This document shows positions 1 through 12,986 of a stretch of DNA of 64,000 bases, piece after piece. Source of the DNA: Pyxicephalus adspersus. Its lineage: Eukaryota > Chordata > Amphibia > Anura > Pyxicephalidae. Within the stretch, counting starts at the first letter, position 1. The number at the start of each line of letters is the position of its first letter. Under the pieces are notes generated by a model. It was not told where the DNA came from, made no database searches, and saw only the letters and a program-made list of their open reading frames with translations. Position numbers and translations under genes: made by a program. Location of the stretch: NCBI RefSeq assembly GCF_032062135.1, contig NC_092859.1, positions 41,040,295-41,104,294 on the forward strand. Direction: 5' to 3'.

Positions 1-1515
1 CCTAACCTGCCAAAATGTGGAATTCTGTTTACCAGTGATCTAGACAACCTGCTAGGCAGCATCAGGAGTGTTTGGATGGGTCGCAACTCAGAAATGGATT
101 TTCCTATTTTACCTCCTGGTTACTATGTCAAGGAGGATAAATCTTCTTTGCAGGCAGGCAGCCATAAAGTTGGATGTTCTAAACCTTCACCCCTTTAAAA
201 ACAACAAGTATATTGTTTATATAGGATCCTATATACTTGCAAAAGAATTTTTATGTCTTACTATTTAGCCTTAAGATTAATGCAGCTTTGCCATGCCAAA
301 CAGCACCAATGTAATTAAGTACAACTTGCCCCTTCCATGCCGGTGACTGGACAGTGAAAGGAAAAGCAGCAGACTATAAAGCTTATTTCTCTGCCACTTT
401 TCTCTGCCACTTTCACTGCCACTCCTATCACCTATCTTGCACTACTCTACAAATGACTGGCTTCCTGTGCTGCTTCCCCCTATCAGACTGATAAATAGAC
501 TGTAAAAGTTTATACCACACCAAAAGTATTTTTTAATTTGGAGCTGTAGTAATCTGCATCTTTTATAATTTAAAAGAGTTCAGTAATGTATGCTTCTATA
601 AAGAACACCACTAAACAATAAGGCATTTATCCTATACCCAGGATAAGGATTATTGAAATTTGGACAGGTTACAGTCACACAGTCAGTCTGCTACTTTTAG
701 ACGTTAATCTTTTAAAGCTGAGAAGTGACAATGACAAGCAGCGTGCCTCCCAGCCTGGGAAAATGACGTCAATCAGTACTGCAGAAGATCTGCAAATAGT
801 TTTCTTAAATAGCTCTGAAAGTCTATTACTGTTAGATCTGGTTTGTTTGTTTCATGAATTGGATGTATTGTATCCTGGTAACTGTTGTTGTAGCTCTGTG
901 CTGTCTGTAATGGTCAGTGAATGTGTTCAGGGTGAAAAGGACACCTGTGCAAGCACTAAATACTATCCACCAGTAACAAAGAGCATCCAAGGCTTCCCAT
1001 AAAGTTCTCATTCCCACTGATCCCACACAGGAACGGGCTGTGTATTGGAACATTTTGTGTGTATGGGGGGGAAGTAATGCATCTAATTTAGGAAGCAACT
1101 GATTTTTTTCATTGAAGATTTGCCAGATTGACAGATGAAAATGAAATGTAAGTTGTGAAATGCGTGCGGTGGGCATGTTGTACAAGTATAGTAGCAGGTT
1201 CCAATGATCAGATATATAAAGATGTCCACTGCTTTTTACTCTCAGTGACACTTTTGCTTCTTCCATAGTTGAACACACATTAAAATATAATAGAGTTGGG
1301 GGGGGGGGGGATCAGGGGTAGAACGTTCTTGTAGATTTTGGCCTGTGTCAGACTTATCTCCGGTTACAACTCCGGAAAAATATTGCTAAACAAGGCAAAG
1401 AAAAAAACGTTTCTCCTTCACAGCCCAGATCAGCAATATGTTGCCTTCTGGTAGTAGCGGAATAGTTTTTGTGCTACAGAACCTACAATTGGTACCTTTT
1501 CCATGGATGATTGAT

Positions 1516-1762
1516 TTGTACAGTGGCTCAGTGGTTAGCACTCTTGCTTGTAGCACTAACGTCCTAACTTGCAGTCTTGGCCTGGACACTATATGTATGT
1601 TCTCTCCATGTTTGCAGGTATGTCCACTCACAGTTTGGAAAGTTTACTGGCTTCACCACAAAATTGGCCCTAGACTGTGGTTAAGACATTTGATTGTGAG
1701 CTCTTCTGAATGGCTTTGTAAAGCACTGCAATTTTTGTTGGCACCATTTAAATCCATGATGA
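1516..1762 (+). mobile_element. tRNA-derived SINE copy, decayed
   Basis: The left end has a pol III A-box-like stretch (TGGCTCAGTGG followed by TTAGCACTC). The body reads as a degraded version of the copy at 28683-29430: 'cctggacacta', 'tgtttgcaggt', 'aaattggccctagactgtg', then 'gattgtgagctc'. It ends in the family tail 'gtaaagcactgcaat...gttggcacc'. The B box has decayed. Identification rests on mutual similarity with the other copies in this window. Confidence 0.6.
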
Positions 1763-3895
1763 TATCTATAACACTTCGGATTTCCTATCAGCTTCTTGCT
1801 CAATGATAATGTTCACCAGGACCATATATTTTTCTGGAGCTGAAGAAGATGAAACAGTATAAATTATTAGTTATAAATGCCTAAATGATACATAACAAAC
1901 TATAATCAGCCAAATGACACAAGTGATATCATAAATGATAAAGTTAAGTGAGGTAAAGTCTGACAATGGGGATCTAGACCACGAAAACCAAGACAGATGA
2001 TTGCAGAAAGGTATGTTAGCAGACAGGACTTTTTTCCTACGCACCTCTATACAAAACATGCCTGAATGAATAAAAACAATTTTAATTGAATTTGCTTTGT
2101 CAGGTTAAATAATTACGTAGTGCAAAATATCCATAGAAACTATTTCATCAGTTTAATAAGTCACACCAATGAAAGGTGCATTGTATTTCATTACAATGGA
2201 TTTTGGCACATAACCTTTTGTACTTGCAGAACCTGGCTAACTGATAGGAAAAAACATAACAAAGTTGGGTGAATTAGGTTTTAGGTATTGTTTAATTGTT
2301 TATATTTTTGATATGTTTTTTAAATGTTTTGTATACACACAGTCTTTGCTTTACAAATATTTGCAAAGGCAGTGCCATCTTACCCATGTACTTCAAAGTA
2401 CTCATCACCTTGCCCATGCTTTTTGATGCCCGCTATTTTAATGTGCTCCCTTGGACCACCATATGCTAACCTTACAGTTGCTTCCTATTGCTTCCATTCC
2501 ATCCATGGTTTGGTCTAGCAACCAGTTGCACATCACATGACCAAAGGAGGCCAGGTATGGTGAGTATAGGTTGAGGGGCACTTTTACGGCCATGGTCATT
2601 TTGTAATCTGTGGGAAAGAAGTGTCTCTTTAATGCAAGACAAAAGGTTGATAGACTATGAGCAGGATTTGCAAAAGTGGTAGGAAACAGCTCACTTCCAG
2701 TTCACACCAACTTTCATTATAGTAATACATGCTCTGTACCATCCAACAACCCCCATTGTGCATTGTGGTGTGCTATAGCTCATGTGTGCTTTCTAGATGC
2801 ATTAGGATGCCATTAAAAGTGAATGGTATTGCAGTACATATCACTATACATGAAGCATTGCAATTATTGCAACATAATGGTGTGAACATGCACCGTGTAA
2901 ACATTTATATTTTGTGAATATTATTAAATAGGGTGATCTTGTGTTCACTTTATTTGCTCAATATTGTGTGATAATAAAGCACAACTAGCACATGATCATG
3001 ATCAGGTATTCTATAATTGTGTACAGACACAAGATTTTAGTTAAACCCAGTGGAATATCAGTGATCATCTGGGTCAAAATGTAGTGTCTATATATCTGTT
3101 CCCAGAGTTGTTACCAGGAAGTTTGGGGATCCCTACAAATAAAATCTGACAATATTTCCAACATTTCTCCACTCTATCCAAAAATAGAAAAATTTAGATT
3201 AGATTAGTCTTGACATATACTATCCATTGAAGCCCTAATGGATCATATTGGGTAAATGATGCCCAGTGTATTCTGTCCACAACAAACTTCTTCCATATAG
3301 CTGAAACTTGTATGTACTCAAAGCATTCATCTACACTATTTTATATTTATATAATTTAAAAAAGTAAATAAAATAATTTTAAATATATATTTATTTAAGC
3401 ATACATATACAATACATAGTTAAATAAGTAAACCACATATGTGTTTATATACAGTATGTAGTATAAAACAACAAATGTCGTCCACTGATGTATCTGATTC
3501 ATTGTTTTACAGTCACAGTGCAAGAATGATGTCCTATTCACAAAAATCTGATTCCCAGAATCTTGGAGATCCCCTTTCTTTTCCTAGCCTTTTCTGAGCC
3601 AAAGCAATAATTATTTAAAGGTTGGAAAGATACTCATCTGGATCCAAAAGCTTGAAACAGACCTATCACTTATGCAGTTTCCTTATGAAATTAGGAAAAA
3701 CAGCTCAAAACTAAAAAATGCACATACAATGGATAAACTTGCATCTAAGTGTTTGTACTGTCTAGAACAAAAGTGAATGAGAATGAAAAGTTACATTTTT
3801 TTTTTTATATTTTTTTCAGGTGGTGATAGTGTCTCTCGTGGCAATGCTCCATTATTGTACCATATCCATGAAGGGGCATAGTTGTCACCCTACAT

Positions 3896-4129
3896 CAGCC
3901 ATTCCCAACCAGGGTTCTGCGGAACCCTAGGGTTCTTTTAGAGGTTGCAGGGGTTCCTTGAGCTATGACTTTCACCGGTTTAAAGGGGAACACCACAGTA
4001 ACGGGGACATTTTTCACACTGACCATCAATATAAGGGGTATATTTCTAAATTTATTTTAGCGGGGGTTCCCTAAAATCCTAACTTTTTTTTAGGGGTTAT
4101 TCAAGGGTAAAAAGGTTGAGAAAGGCTTG
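3896..4129. mobile_element. hAT-like MITE with 'GGTTCTGCGGAACCCTAGGG' motif
   Basis: The left end CAGCCATTCCCAACC and the right end GGTTGAGAAAGGCTTG are imperfect inverted repeats with the CA...TG/AACC layout typical of hAT elements. The interior carries repeated 'gggttcc' blocks (ggttctgcggaaccctaggg; gcaggggttccttgag; gcgggggttcc). The flanks (about 3888-3895 and 4130-4137) match only partly as a target duplication, so the insertion is old. A diverged relative may lie at 57568-57720. Confidence 0.55.
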
Positions 4130-4538
4130 GCTACACTGTAGAACACATCTACTTATCTCCATAACACAGAGTGTGGATGAACTATGGAAAACTATGCAGA
4201 ACTGATAACACTGTTGAGATTTTAATACAGCAGAAAGCAATGAAAGTTCATAGGATCCCTGATATCATAGTATTTCTAACTTTTATTTATATAACCAACA
4301 TATTCCACAGTGCTTTATGTGCCAGTCCATTGGTATGTCATCAACTGTTCTCAAAAGGTTAACAATATTTCTGGAAAAGTCATTATGTTTTTCTTTCCCC
4401 GTATTTTGCCAAAAAGAAAAAAAAGGATTATTTTTCAGATTTACTTACACTTTTAAATACTTTTCTGCATATGGCTGCATTTAAAAAAAATGCATATTAA
4501 ACACACCTAAATGCGCGTTAAGGATAAATGAGAAAACT

Positions 4539-4542
4539 ATAC

Positions 4543-4618
<76 letters not shown>

Positions 4619-4644
4619 GTATATATATATATATATATATATTA
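4539..4644. repeat. (CATA)n/(TA)n microsatellite
   Basis: A short CATA run passes into roughly 90 bases of alternating TA with a few interruptions (tgtata, tttata). The minus-strand open frame through it, rich in Tyr-Ile, is an artefact of the repeat. Confidence 0.95.
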
Positions 4645-6171
4645 TAATGCCATAGGATAAATGAAAGCATGATAGAGATCATAAATATGCCAGTATAAAT
4701 TCCATGTCTCACTTTTCCTGTCTGATTTTTGTATTAACTCCACAATATGGAGAGTTTGTTTTATCCCCCCAAGATACCAGACTAGCTTAACAATTCCTGA
4801 CTTTGAAGCATCATATAGTTAAAGTAATTTTACAAGTTACCCAGTTTTATTTGTTAGGATTATTTCTTGGCAGAAAGAACTCAATAGCTGGTAAACATTT
4901 ATTGGACCAGAGCTTTATTTCAGTTTTAGTTAATATAAGTTCGATCTCCTACCAGACCTTATTTTCTGTAAAGCCCCCCCCCATACACAAACCTAATGAA
5001 CTAAACTGATGATACCATTTTTCAGAGTGTACTTTCCTTATTTTTTTACTTTCTGTCTCAGGAAAATTATACAAACAGTGTTAAGGGATGTTTTAACAAA
5101 ACATGATCAGAACTGATGAGCACAAAATGTCACTGGCTGAGCACACAGTTGGCAACAAATCTGATCATATGTTCTGGGCCCTAAATCAGAACTGAACCCT
5201 TTGATCAAAAAATTGCCATCTGGCAGGTCCTTTATTGCAGAGGGGACAGGTTATGACTGTTCTAAAATATAATATATTTAAACTGCCTGATCACATTTTT
5301 TTTTTAAAAATACACTGACCTGTTCCACTGCTGGTGCCGCCATCTTTTTCCTTCTTCTCTTCCTTGTTTCAATCTTCAGTCATCTTGATTGGCTGGGCCA
5401 GGATGACGTAACTTCTGGCAAAGGTGCATGGGAGTTCAGTCAGTCCCGACAGGTGCAAGGGAAGCCAGAATGTGCCAGGTATCCCAGTGCATGTGAAGCT
5501 CAGTGATTTTGACAGTTGAGGGGAGCGATCAGGCAGGTGATTATGTTTTATTGCAAAATAGATCACCTGTTACTTTCTACAATACATTTCTGTTTTAAGC
5601 TAAAGAAATGTTTAGGCTGCTCTTGTTACAACACTGATCATTTCTGATGGTAATACAGATGACAGGTTCTCTTACTTAGCAGTCAGCTGTGCATAAGCAA
5701 CATTATTTGCTTTTAAAGAAGAGAATGTAAGATTGATTAAATCCTTGCAGTGTATAAAGTTCACCTGGAGGGAGTTGTTGTTTTATTCTCAACAAAAATA
5801 GTGTGTAACTTTAAGCCAATCTTTTGAATCTTTTATATTTGGCCATAAAAAAGAATGCGTGGCCAAATCAGTTCCAGGTTTTTGTCAAAGTAGCCCTTTT
5901 TGCAAATTTTTATCCATATTGGAAACATCTGGCCACTCAGCACTCAGTTTGCCTGTCCAGGACGTGATAGGAACTATTATGCTGTAATTGCTTACAATGA
6001 TTTGGCTCTTCTATTTGTACAGCCAATATATAGCCAGTTTTTTCCTCTTTACTTGCAGAATACACAGATTTATTCTCATTAGTTATTTTTCATAAGGAAC
6101 CAATAGAACAATCCTACTTTGTCAAACCTTTATTACAATATACTTTTTACAGTCACACAGGTGGACACATA

Positions 6172-6388
6172 GAGCCTGAATTATGAAAGCTCCCCGAGAC
6201 TGGAGAAGATACATTATCGTGGGATGACCTGAGTGATTCAGCAAATCAGAAATGGATCTGATCCAGGATTGAAAACATTTAACAACTAACATTTTTTTAA
6301 TTATATCCATTCCAGATTTGCTGCATCACTCAGGTTCTCCTTTGATTTTCTATTTTCTCCAGTCTTGGAGAGCTTTCATAAATCAGAC
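6172..6388. mobile_element. Foldback MITE, family copy A (diverged)
   Basis: Left arm 'gcctgaattatgaaagctcc..gagactggag' pairs with right arm 'ctccagtcttggagagctttcataaatcag'. The inner parts 'gatctgatccaggattgaaaac' and 'ccattccagatttgctgcatcac' match the other copies at 6797, 33461, 53773 and 57060. No coding capacity is seen. Confidence 0.75.
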
Positions 6389-6796
6389 ACATGCTGTACA
6401 AGGGTAAGGAGAGAGATATGGCAGAAGCAAAAGAACTCGGCACTATTGTTTTCACATTGTGGGAAGAAGCTGGAGACCCAGGTGAATGTACTCAATAGGA
6501 ATTCCTCACTATTCTTAATCCAATCAAATTTCAACTGAATAAAACAAAATACATCTCATTCCTTTGATCTCTGAAGATAAATGAAACAGAGTAGATACAA
6601 AAGTAACAATGTTATGTTATAAAGCTCTGGCTTATATCTGAAAATGTTTATAAGTATCCTATTTACATAGCAGTTAATGGCTGTTGTTTTGACAAATAGG
6701 AATTGCTGTCAAGTGCAAGAGACAAAAGCAATGGGGCAGATAGGCAAGACTTATTACAGACATACTACTCTACATATTATGCATGCACCCTCATGG

Positions 6797-7005
6797 CTTG
6801 ATTTAATAAAGTTCTCCAAGGCTGGAGAGAATACACTTTCATTGGTGAAGCTGGGTGGTCTAGCAACACTGGAATGGATTTCATCAAAGTAATTTGCAAA
6901 TGTTTTAAATCCTGGACCAGATCCCTTCCTGGTTTGCTGGATCACCCAGCTTTACTGATGAAAGTGTACCTGCCCCAGCATTAGAGAGCTTTGTAAATCA
7001 GGCCC
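6797..7005. mobile_element. Foldback MITE, family copy B
   Basis: Left arm 'cttgatttaataaagttctccaaggctggagagaatacactttca' is complementary to the right arm ending 'gagagctttgtaaatcaggcc'. Overlapping open frames on both strands come from the palindrome and are not genes. Confidence 0.8.
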
Positions 7006-9125
7006 TCAGTGTCCATATCAGGATTAAACCCTAAACCTCCAACCAGGCATCAATTCTAGCCACTGTTCTACCTTGCATGGGCAATCATACAGTTACCATT
7101 TTGATTCTAGCTTTTTGTCATCAGTCTATTTACCCAGGGCAAGAAGTTCACATTATTGCTCTTTTCTTGGTAGCACATTTTCACCTTCTTTTGATCCCTT
7201 CTTTTGATCCCCAATAGTTCAGGAGATGATTTGTGTTAGACATTTGTTAAAATAACCAAAAACTGTACAAGTTATATGTTATAACATTATAATTGATAAT
7301 ACAATTATAATAAACATACAATATAACATTAAGCAATGATGACTGATCCTCTCCCTCTGCAGAGAAAAGCAGATGGAAGCATTACAAGGGGCAAGGGGAG
7401 AATTGTGATTTCTTCTCCAATGCAAAATAATACAGTACATTTGTATGTACATTGTAAGTGTTTTTCTTAATCATTACTTTATATGAAAAAATATAATTTT
7501 GGGGGTGGGAAATGGTTAAACTTTCTGACAGACTTACTTTCTGACAAAAATATGTTCTGTGTTCCCCACTCTATTTCCTCCTCTCTCTCTGCTCTGTGGC
7601 AGTGATCACTGTAAATAAGAAAGAAACTTAACAAAAAGCAGAAGGAAATCCTCCAATGGGTTCCATGGACAAAAGAGGACTCCCCTAACTTTGGGAGGTT
7701 TCCTTTAATATTGGTTTTAACCCTTTCCTACACTATCCAGAAAAAAGGTTTTGGGTACAAATATATGACGCTTTCTTACATCTCATGAACCTTTTAGGTG
7801 ATATGTGTGATGGAGCTTTAAGGTCTGTACACATTCTGCTACCATTATGAAGGTTTCTTAGTTCCACAGGTAAATTGTATATTAAGGAACACTTCCTTGT
7901 AAAACTTAGGATATCCAACATTTTTAGGTGGATAGAAACATTTAGATATTTTGGCAGAGAGATCTCACTGCTAAAGAATCTCTAAGAATTCAGAGGCTGA
8001 CTCAGCCCATTTTTCTTCTTTTATAACTTAAATATTACTTTGGGTAGATTGACCCTTTAAGAATGTTGCAACATTTGCTAGTTTGACATTTACATCTGGG
8101 AAATGCCTCTGTTAAATAAAACAAGAAATACATACTGTTATGTGTCATCTCCTGTAATAGGCAAAAAAAAAAGTTGGAAATAAAACCAACTCATACATGA
8201 ACCATGAAATCGACCTGGAAACTAAGCTTAGCCTCTATTTCTCATGGGATACCAATCCATTATTTTCAATGAAGCAATAACAGATGTTCTATGGAATCAG
8301 GACAGTCAGGCTCTTTGTCTTTGTACTTTTGTCTGGTGCTTTGATGGTCTTGGCTGACGCTCAGTGTGCAGCGCTCTTTGCTGCAGTTGCTTTACATTTC
8401 TGCTGAGTCCATGACGTGCGGCTGGCACATGGGGGAAAAAGAATTTCAGTTTGCATTCCCCAAAACCCATAACACCTCTTTACACTGTGATTGGACCACT
8501 GAACATTAATAAGTCTATGCATTGCAATGTAATGAGTCATTTTCAATTAACTTGCTTGTTATGCAATCATGGAAAATAATACACTTCCTTCCTTCCAACA
8601 CAAGCGAGATGGATTCCTGGGCATGTTTTAAAGGAAACTTATATTGAATGAAATATGTAGGCTGATCACTCATGAAGATGTTAGCTGTCTGGCTGCCATG
8701 TTGATCCAAGGACTTCAAAGTCCTCCGAGTCTTGGAACAAGTATTTAGGTTATGATGCATTTTGAGTTGATGCTCAAAATGATGATTGAGTTGATATCTT
8801 TACGGGTTTCTTTGTTAATGTAATTGAATAAAATCTTGTGTAAGCTTTTACATTTTTCTCATTTTTCTATTTCAGTTTAAACATTTATTAATACCTTATA
8901 CTTCTGTTAAGAAGTTCTGGCTTTTTTATTTCTTGAGGCTTTTTCCTTTTGTGGGGCAGCCATACTGTATACCATTTGTTTGTCTGAGTTGTCACCCTGT
9001 CACATGTTCTGCATACTACAAATGATCGTCTCGATTTATAATACATGGCTAGGTTTTATTCATGTCACCATTAAAAATCCTGCTCTGGAAAATGACATGG
9101 GCGGTTTTAAAAGTAATACCTACGA

Positions 9126-9258
9126 TTATTACTATTATAAAGCAGTATTTATATAGCGCTAACATATTACACAGTGCTGTACATTGCATAGCGGTTGCAA
9201 ATGACAGACATATACAGAAGAAAGTGAGAACCCTGCCGTGAAAAGCTTACAGTCTTAA
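9126..9258 (-). mobile_element. SINE 3' tail copy, minus orientation
   Basis: The stretch reads ATT-rich, then 'agcagtatttatatagcgct', 'aacatattacacagtgctgtacatt', 'ggttgcaaatgacagaca' and 'aagcttacagtctta'. It is the reverse complement of the tail of the plus-oriented copies at 29335-29430 and 32088-32195. Confidence 0.65.
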
Positions 9259-9924
9259 ATGTGAACACCCTATTTACTATCAAATGAACATATCCTTTTT
9301 AAAGTACCCAACCTCCTGCACTGGACTTGTATAAATCTATCATCTGACAAGCTTCTGGAATTACACATATATCATTGACAGGTATATTTGATCCGCTTTA
9401 AGCAGGTTTTGCATTCTTTTGAACTTGTATAGCAATGCAAACCCTCCTAAATCAATTAAAAGCACAGACCTTTAGTAAATCCACCCCTCTGATTTACTGC
9501 ATAGCATTCACTTTACTATACCTACTGAATCAGGCCATCATTATCCTACAATGCACCTGTGCCATGCTGGGTAGTGACTCACATTGGGCGCAGTGGTTAT
9601 GACATATAGAGACAGGTGCACAGTGGTGGGTAATGGGCTTAATAACAAAAGCAAACAGATGCATTGTTTGGCATTTATCACTGTCCAGTGTGAGGTCACA
9701 TTGACTATTGGATATATGAGATTCATTACTTGATATATAGTGGATCTGGCTTTTGGAAACAACTGGATTGTAGAAATGGGCATTACCTATTTTTTCAGCC
9801 ATGTATTGATATATAAATTAATTCTGAATATCCTAATAAAGCACAATTTTATTTAAGGTTTAGATAGGGACAAGTTAAAAACTTTGTCAGTTTGTATTCC
9901 TTAGCCTTGGGAAGAAAAGTAAGA

Positions 9925-10532
9925 TTTTTTTTTTTTTATACAGTTTGTGCATCACTTGATTTGTACTTTAATGCTGAATTAAATTATATAAAGGACTTTG
10001 GTATTAGGTTTGGTATTAATTGAAGTACCTAATTAATGTAATTTTGTACAAAGGAGTGTGTTACATCCAGGCATAAGGCATACAACTGTTGCTGTGTTTA
10101 AACAGTGCTACTATTATGAATCTGCCAACAAAGAACCTTAGGTTCTGCTGCAGCTTATAGAATTTTTCAACTTCGTCCTCACATACCCCCAAGACACACA
10201 GCCAGGTTTCATTAAGCCTTCATATTTAGTGGCTGACACCTCAGTGGTAGGAAAACCTCTGTACATAATATTCATGTTTCTAGGAACGACAGTAGCATTG
10301 AAATGGAAATAAGGCGAGTTTAAACCTGCTATGGGATCAAGCCATCCAGGGCGGCTCCAGGCAGCTGTTTCGTTGCCAGCTGATTGGTCACTTAAAGAAC
10401 CAGTGTTTGCACATTTGACAGCTGGTGGCAGTGAGGAGTACTGGTACCACTCATTGCTGCCCCTATTCATTTTCTTTGGAGCTGCCATAGTGGGAAGCTA
10501 CTTGTGTGTTCACTTTAGGCTGACAGTAAATT
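9925..10532 (-). pseudogene. Processed retrocopy of an unidentified short mRNA, ORF still open
   Basis: Read on the minus strand this looks like a reverse-transcribed mRNA. There is a short 5' leader, then an ATG at 10488-10486 in good context (A at -3, G at +4), and a 116-codon open frame ending at 10138. An ATTAAA polyadenylation signal follows (9972-9967), and about 30 nt later a 13-A tract (T9925-9937 on +). Flanks repeat each other: gaagaaaagtaag at 9911-9923 and gaatgaaaagtcag at 10533-10546, differing by one indel and one mismatch. This is the target duplication expected of LINE-driven retroposition. The predicted protein starts MAAPKKMNRGSNEWYQ, is rich in Pro, Trp and Asn, and has no membrane segment. 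Near the end, another frame reads EDEVEKFYKLQQNLR, so a frameshift may have altered the original C-terminus. I do not recognise the parent gene. Confidence 0.6.
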
Positions 10533-10546
10533 GAATGAAAAGTCAG

Positions 10547-12369
10547 TTATTGGGTGCCTACTGCACTTAAATTGTTCACCTAGGTGGACTACAGTAAAAC
10601 GTTGGCAAAATTGTTAATTGGGATAGGTGTGCAAACTGTATATTAAGAATCAAACATGCTTGAAGACTTGAGAAGCAGCCTCAGTTGCAACCTTCAGTTA
10701 AAACAGCACTGCCCAAATCCAGTCCTCGAGGGCCATTTTATGCAGACATTTTTAGTGTTTCACCAACTGGCAGAAAAGTGTGCTTTACAAAGTCAGAAAG
10801 TGGCCCTGTTCATATGAGAATCTTGGCCTGTATGTGGTCCTCAAGGGCTAGAGTTGGACAGTCTTGGGGTAAAACATGGATGCAGAAAATTATTGTCCAA
10901 AATGTTTATTCATAAGAAGTCAAACCTATATCTAAAAAGACATGGTTTCAAATTGAATTGTGTTTTTATTGATGTTGTAAAATTATATTGGGCAAATCTT
11001 AAAATGTTAAAGTGTTTATGAACACCTGGCCTGGATACTGTAATGTGAGGTAAAAAAGAAAGTTGTTTACCTCCCCGAATTTCCCTGGCGAGGAATGGAG
11101 TGGTTGAGGAGCATGGGTAAACTAAATAAATATCAGTGTGTGGGAGGTTGTTCTTGTAAGTGAATTTTGTTCTCTTTAGGCAAAAAGACAGTTTCTTTAA
11201 TCCTTTGGATTCAGTAGCATCAGTTTTTTATTCCTGCATTGCAGTACTGTACCATTGCACCCACTCCAGTTAGCCTGTAATCTAGTGACCTTGGTGCCCA
11301 TCACACATAGAATGTCTGATGCAACAAAACCTAGTGTTCATTTTTCATTCACCCCCTAATATTTAAACCCACCTTCAAAGTTTGAATGTAATTAGTGATT
11401 TGTGAATCTCAAGGACATGCTTCCCTCCTGCCCTGCTTTTGAGGTCTGTGTGCTTATTCTGTAGGGTACTACGGGAGAGAACAACTTCAAGGTGATAAAC
11501 AATGATACAAATTGTAATAGGTGCAGAGAATTTGCCCTGTTTGCATTGTCTATTGTTGTGGCCCCATCAGGCACCAACTGTACATCCTCCCATGTGAAGT
11601 GACAGGTGCACAAATGTTCTAATCCTGTGGATAACTACTGGAGAAATGATGGCTGCAGCCTGGCCTCTACTATTCCCATTGAGTTTAGGGCAGTACACAC
11701 ATTAGATTAATATTTTTTTATTGTTTCTAGTGACATTAGAATGAACAAGCACTGTACCTTTTGATTCTTTAAAGAGGGAAGTGGGGAGGATGACTGAGCG
11801 ACAACCGACCTTGCTCTCCTTTACAGTAAAGTACAGCACTCATTTCTGCTTGGTCGTTCATTGATCCACCAGGATTGATATTTGACATTGGGGAACTATT
11901 TTTGCTCGAGATTACCACAATCATTTATCAATCATCCAGGCAACAATCATCTAATGTGTGTACAAAGTCTTAGGCTGCTACCTGCTTTGCCTTTTGGATG
12001 ATGCATTTCTGGAAGCTGGTGAATGTAAATCTACCAAAAATTCTGTTTAAATCCCAAACTAGTCTAGTGGTATATATTTACTTTAGCTACATGCTAAATG
12101 CAAGTAACCACGTTAAAACACCAAGAAAGTGTTTACTTAAATATTTTAATATCTCCTATAATATCACCATCTCCTCTTCTTCCAGTGGTCATTTTCATCC
12201 ATTTTGGCTCTAGCATTTCTAAAGCAGTCCCATTCTACCTCCTAGACTCCCCACAGGAATTCACGAAGATGTCCTTATAGCTGAGTAAATGTCTTGTCTT
12301 CTCCATTAGGAAATAAGCATAAATTTGAATAATCTGAGTGCACATGACCTTAAACTACAAACAAAAAAA
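10547..12369. other. Noncoding stretch, one MITE
   Basis: Apart from the hAT-like MITE at 10704-10866 I see no gene or clear repeat. Open frames are short and without conserved features. Confidence 0.5.
10704..10866. mobile_element. hAT-like MITE, 163 bp
   Basis: Left end 'cagcactgcccaaatccagt' followed by cctcgagggcc, and right end ggtcctcaagggctagagt followed by tggacagtcttg, form long imperfect inverted termini. Flanks agttaaaa (10696-10703) and gggtaaaa (10867-10874) match at 6 of 8 positions, which fits an aged 8-bp hAT duplication. Confidence 0.65.
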
Positions 12370-12986
12370 GTGACCTTAAAGCGTCTTCAAACAGGCGCCT
12401 GTTCACATGCGTAGTTAGGAAGACAAATAATAAACATTTTCACACATCCAGCAAAGAAAGCCGAGCCAAGAAACATAAACACTGCGAAACAAGACACACT
12501 TCAGAAGTACAGGGAGACGGCAGACAGCATAATCCACTGCAAGGCCAAAAGTCGCCCTCAGCCAAAGCGATGCTGTTTTCACAATTTGGGAGAGGGAGCA
12601 AAGTGGCTTTTGCCTGTAATCCTTCATGATTCCGACCCTTCTCTGGGCCTTGCTCTTCATGATTTAATTGAAAGTTGTCTGAAACCTTAACATCGGTGAG
12701 GTTCGGTAACTGGCACTGTTAAATCGTTACATTCATGTATGAATTGTTTTAACTGGCGAGACACACTGTCCTATTTGTACTAAAAATATGTTTGCCTGTG
12801 GGATTTTGTGAATCGAGGCCAGGAAAAAGCAAAACTACCATTCCACGTCACTATGGTAACCGAAAAAAGAACTGAGTTTGCAAAAACGCGGCCAAGGGTG
12901 CCCTCCAAAGCTAGCTGGCAGGCAGGGTGGTTTTCTTAAAAGGCAAAGCAGAAAAATAAAATAGCCTAAAATCGAAATCCAGACAG
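12370..12986 (+). promoter_or_regulatory. Candidate pdgfrb promoter / noncoding first exon
   Basis: About twenty CpGs fall in some 600 bases, against only a few per 600 in the surroundings. The stretch carries non-repetitive sequence, including an RFX/X-box-like ctatggtaac near 12852. It ends with a good splice donor, CAG|GTAAAA, at 12986/12987. PDGFRB in mammals starts with a noncoding exon, and the first exon found here (37838) begins with an acceptor, so an upstream exon must exist. Splicing 12986 to 37838 would give an intron of about 25 kb. No TATA or CCAAT box was identified. This could equally be an unrelated CpG-rich enhancer, and exon 1 could lie outside the window. Confidence 0.3.

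Larger units (their letters stand above)
1..9924. other. Noncoding upstream block, repeat-rich
   Basis: No conserved protein-coding exon could be recognised on either strand. Open frames are short, overlap each other on both strands and match no family I know. The longest, 148 codons on the minus strand at 832-1278, looks like chance. The block holds SINE, hAT-like and foldback MITE copies listed separately, a (TA)n array, and a 13-G run at 1298-1310. Around 5300-5600 and 8640-8770 there are stretches that look like old interspersed repeats, but I cannot classify them. In mammals the gene divergent from PDGFRB is CDX1; no homeodomain coding sequence was seen here. Confidence 0.6.

Noticed and set aside
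832..1278. 148-codon minus-strand open frame, the longest in the window
   Set aside because: No recognisable domain, His/Thr/Leu mixture without pattern, no splice or polyadenylation context; an opposite-strand frame overlaps it. Probably chance.
2698..2890. TTCACACC ... GGTGTGAA inverted pair as a possible MITE
   Set aside because: Only the outer 8-9 bases pair well; inner arms and target duplication are not convincing.
4518..4712. Open frame coding mostly Tyr-Ile
   Set aside because: Translation of the TA microsatellite.
6419..6482. Exon-like MAEAKELGTIVFTLWEEAGDP followed by a GTGAAT donor
   Set aside because: Only 20 codons, no partner exon and no family; probably accidental.
10331..10534. 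Plus-strand open frame with a membrane-like segment
   Set aside because: It is antisense to the retrocopy, whose poly(A) and signal show the minus strand is the mRNA sense.
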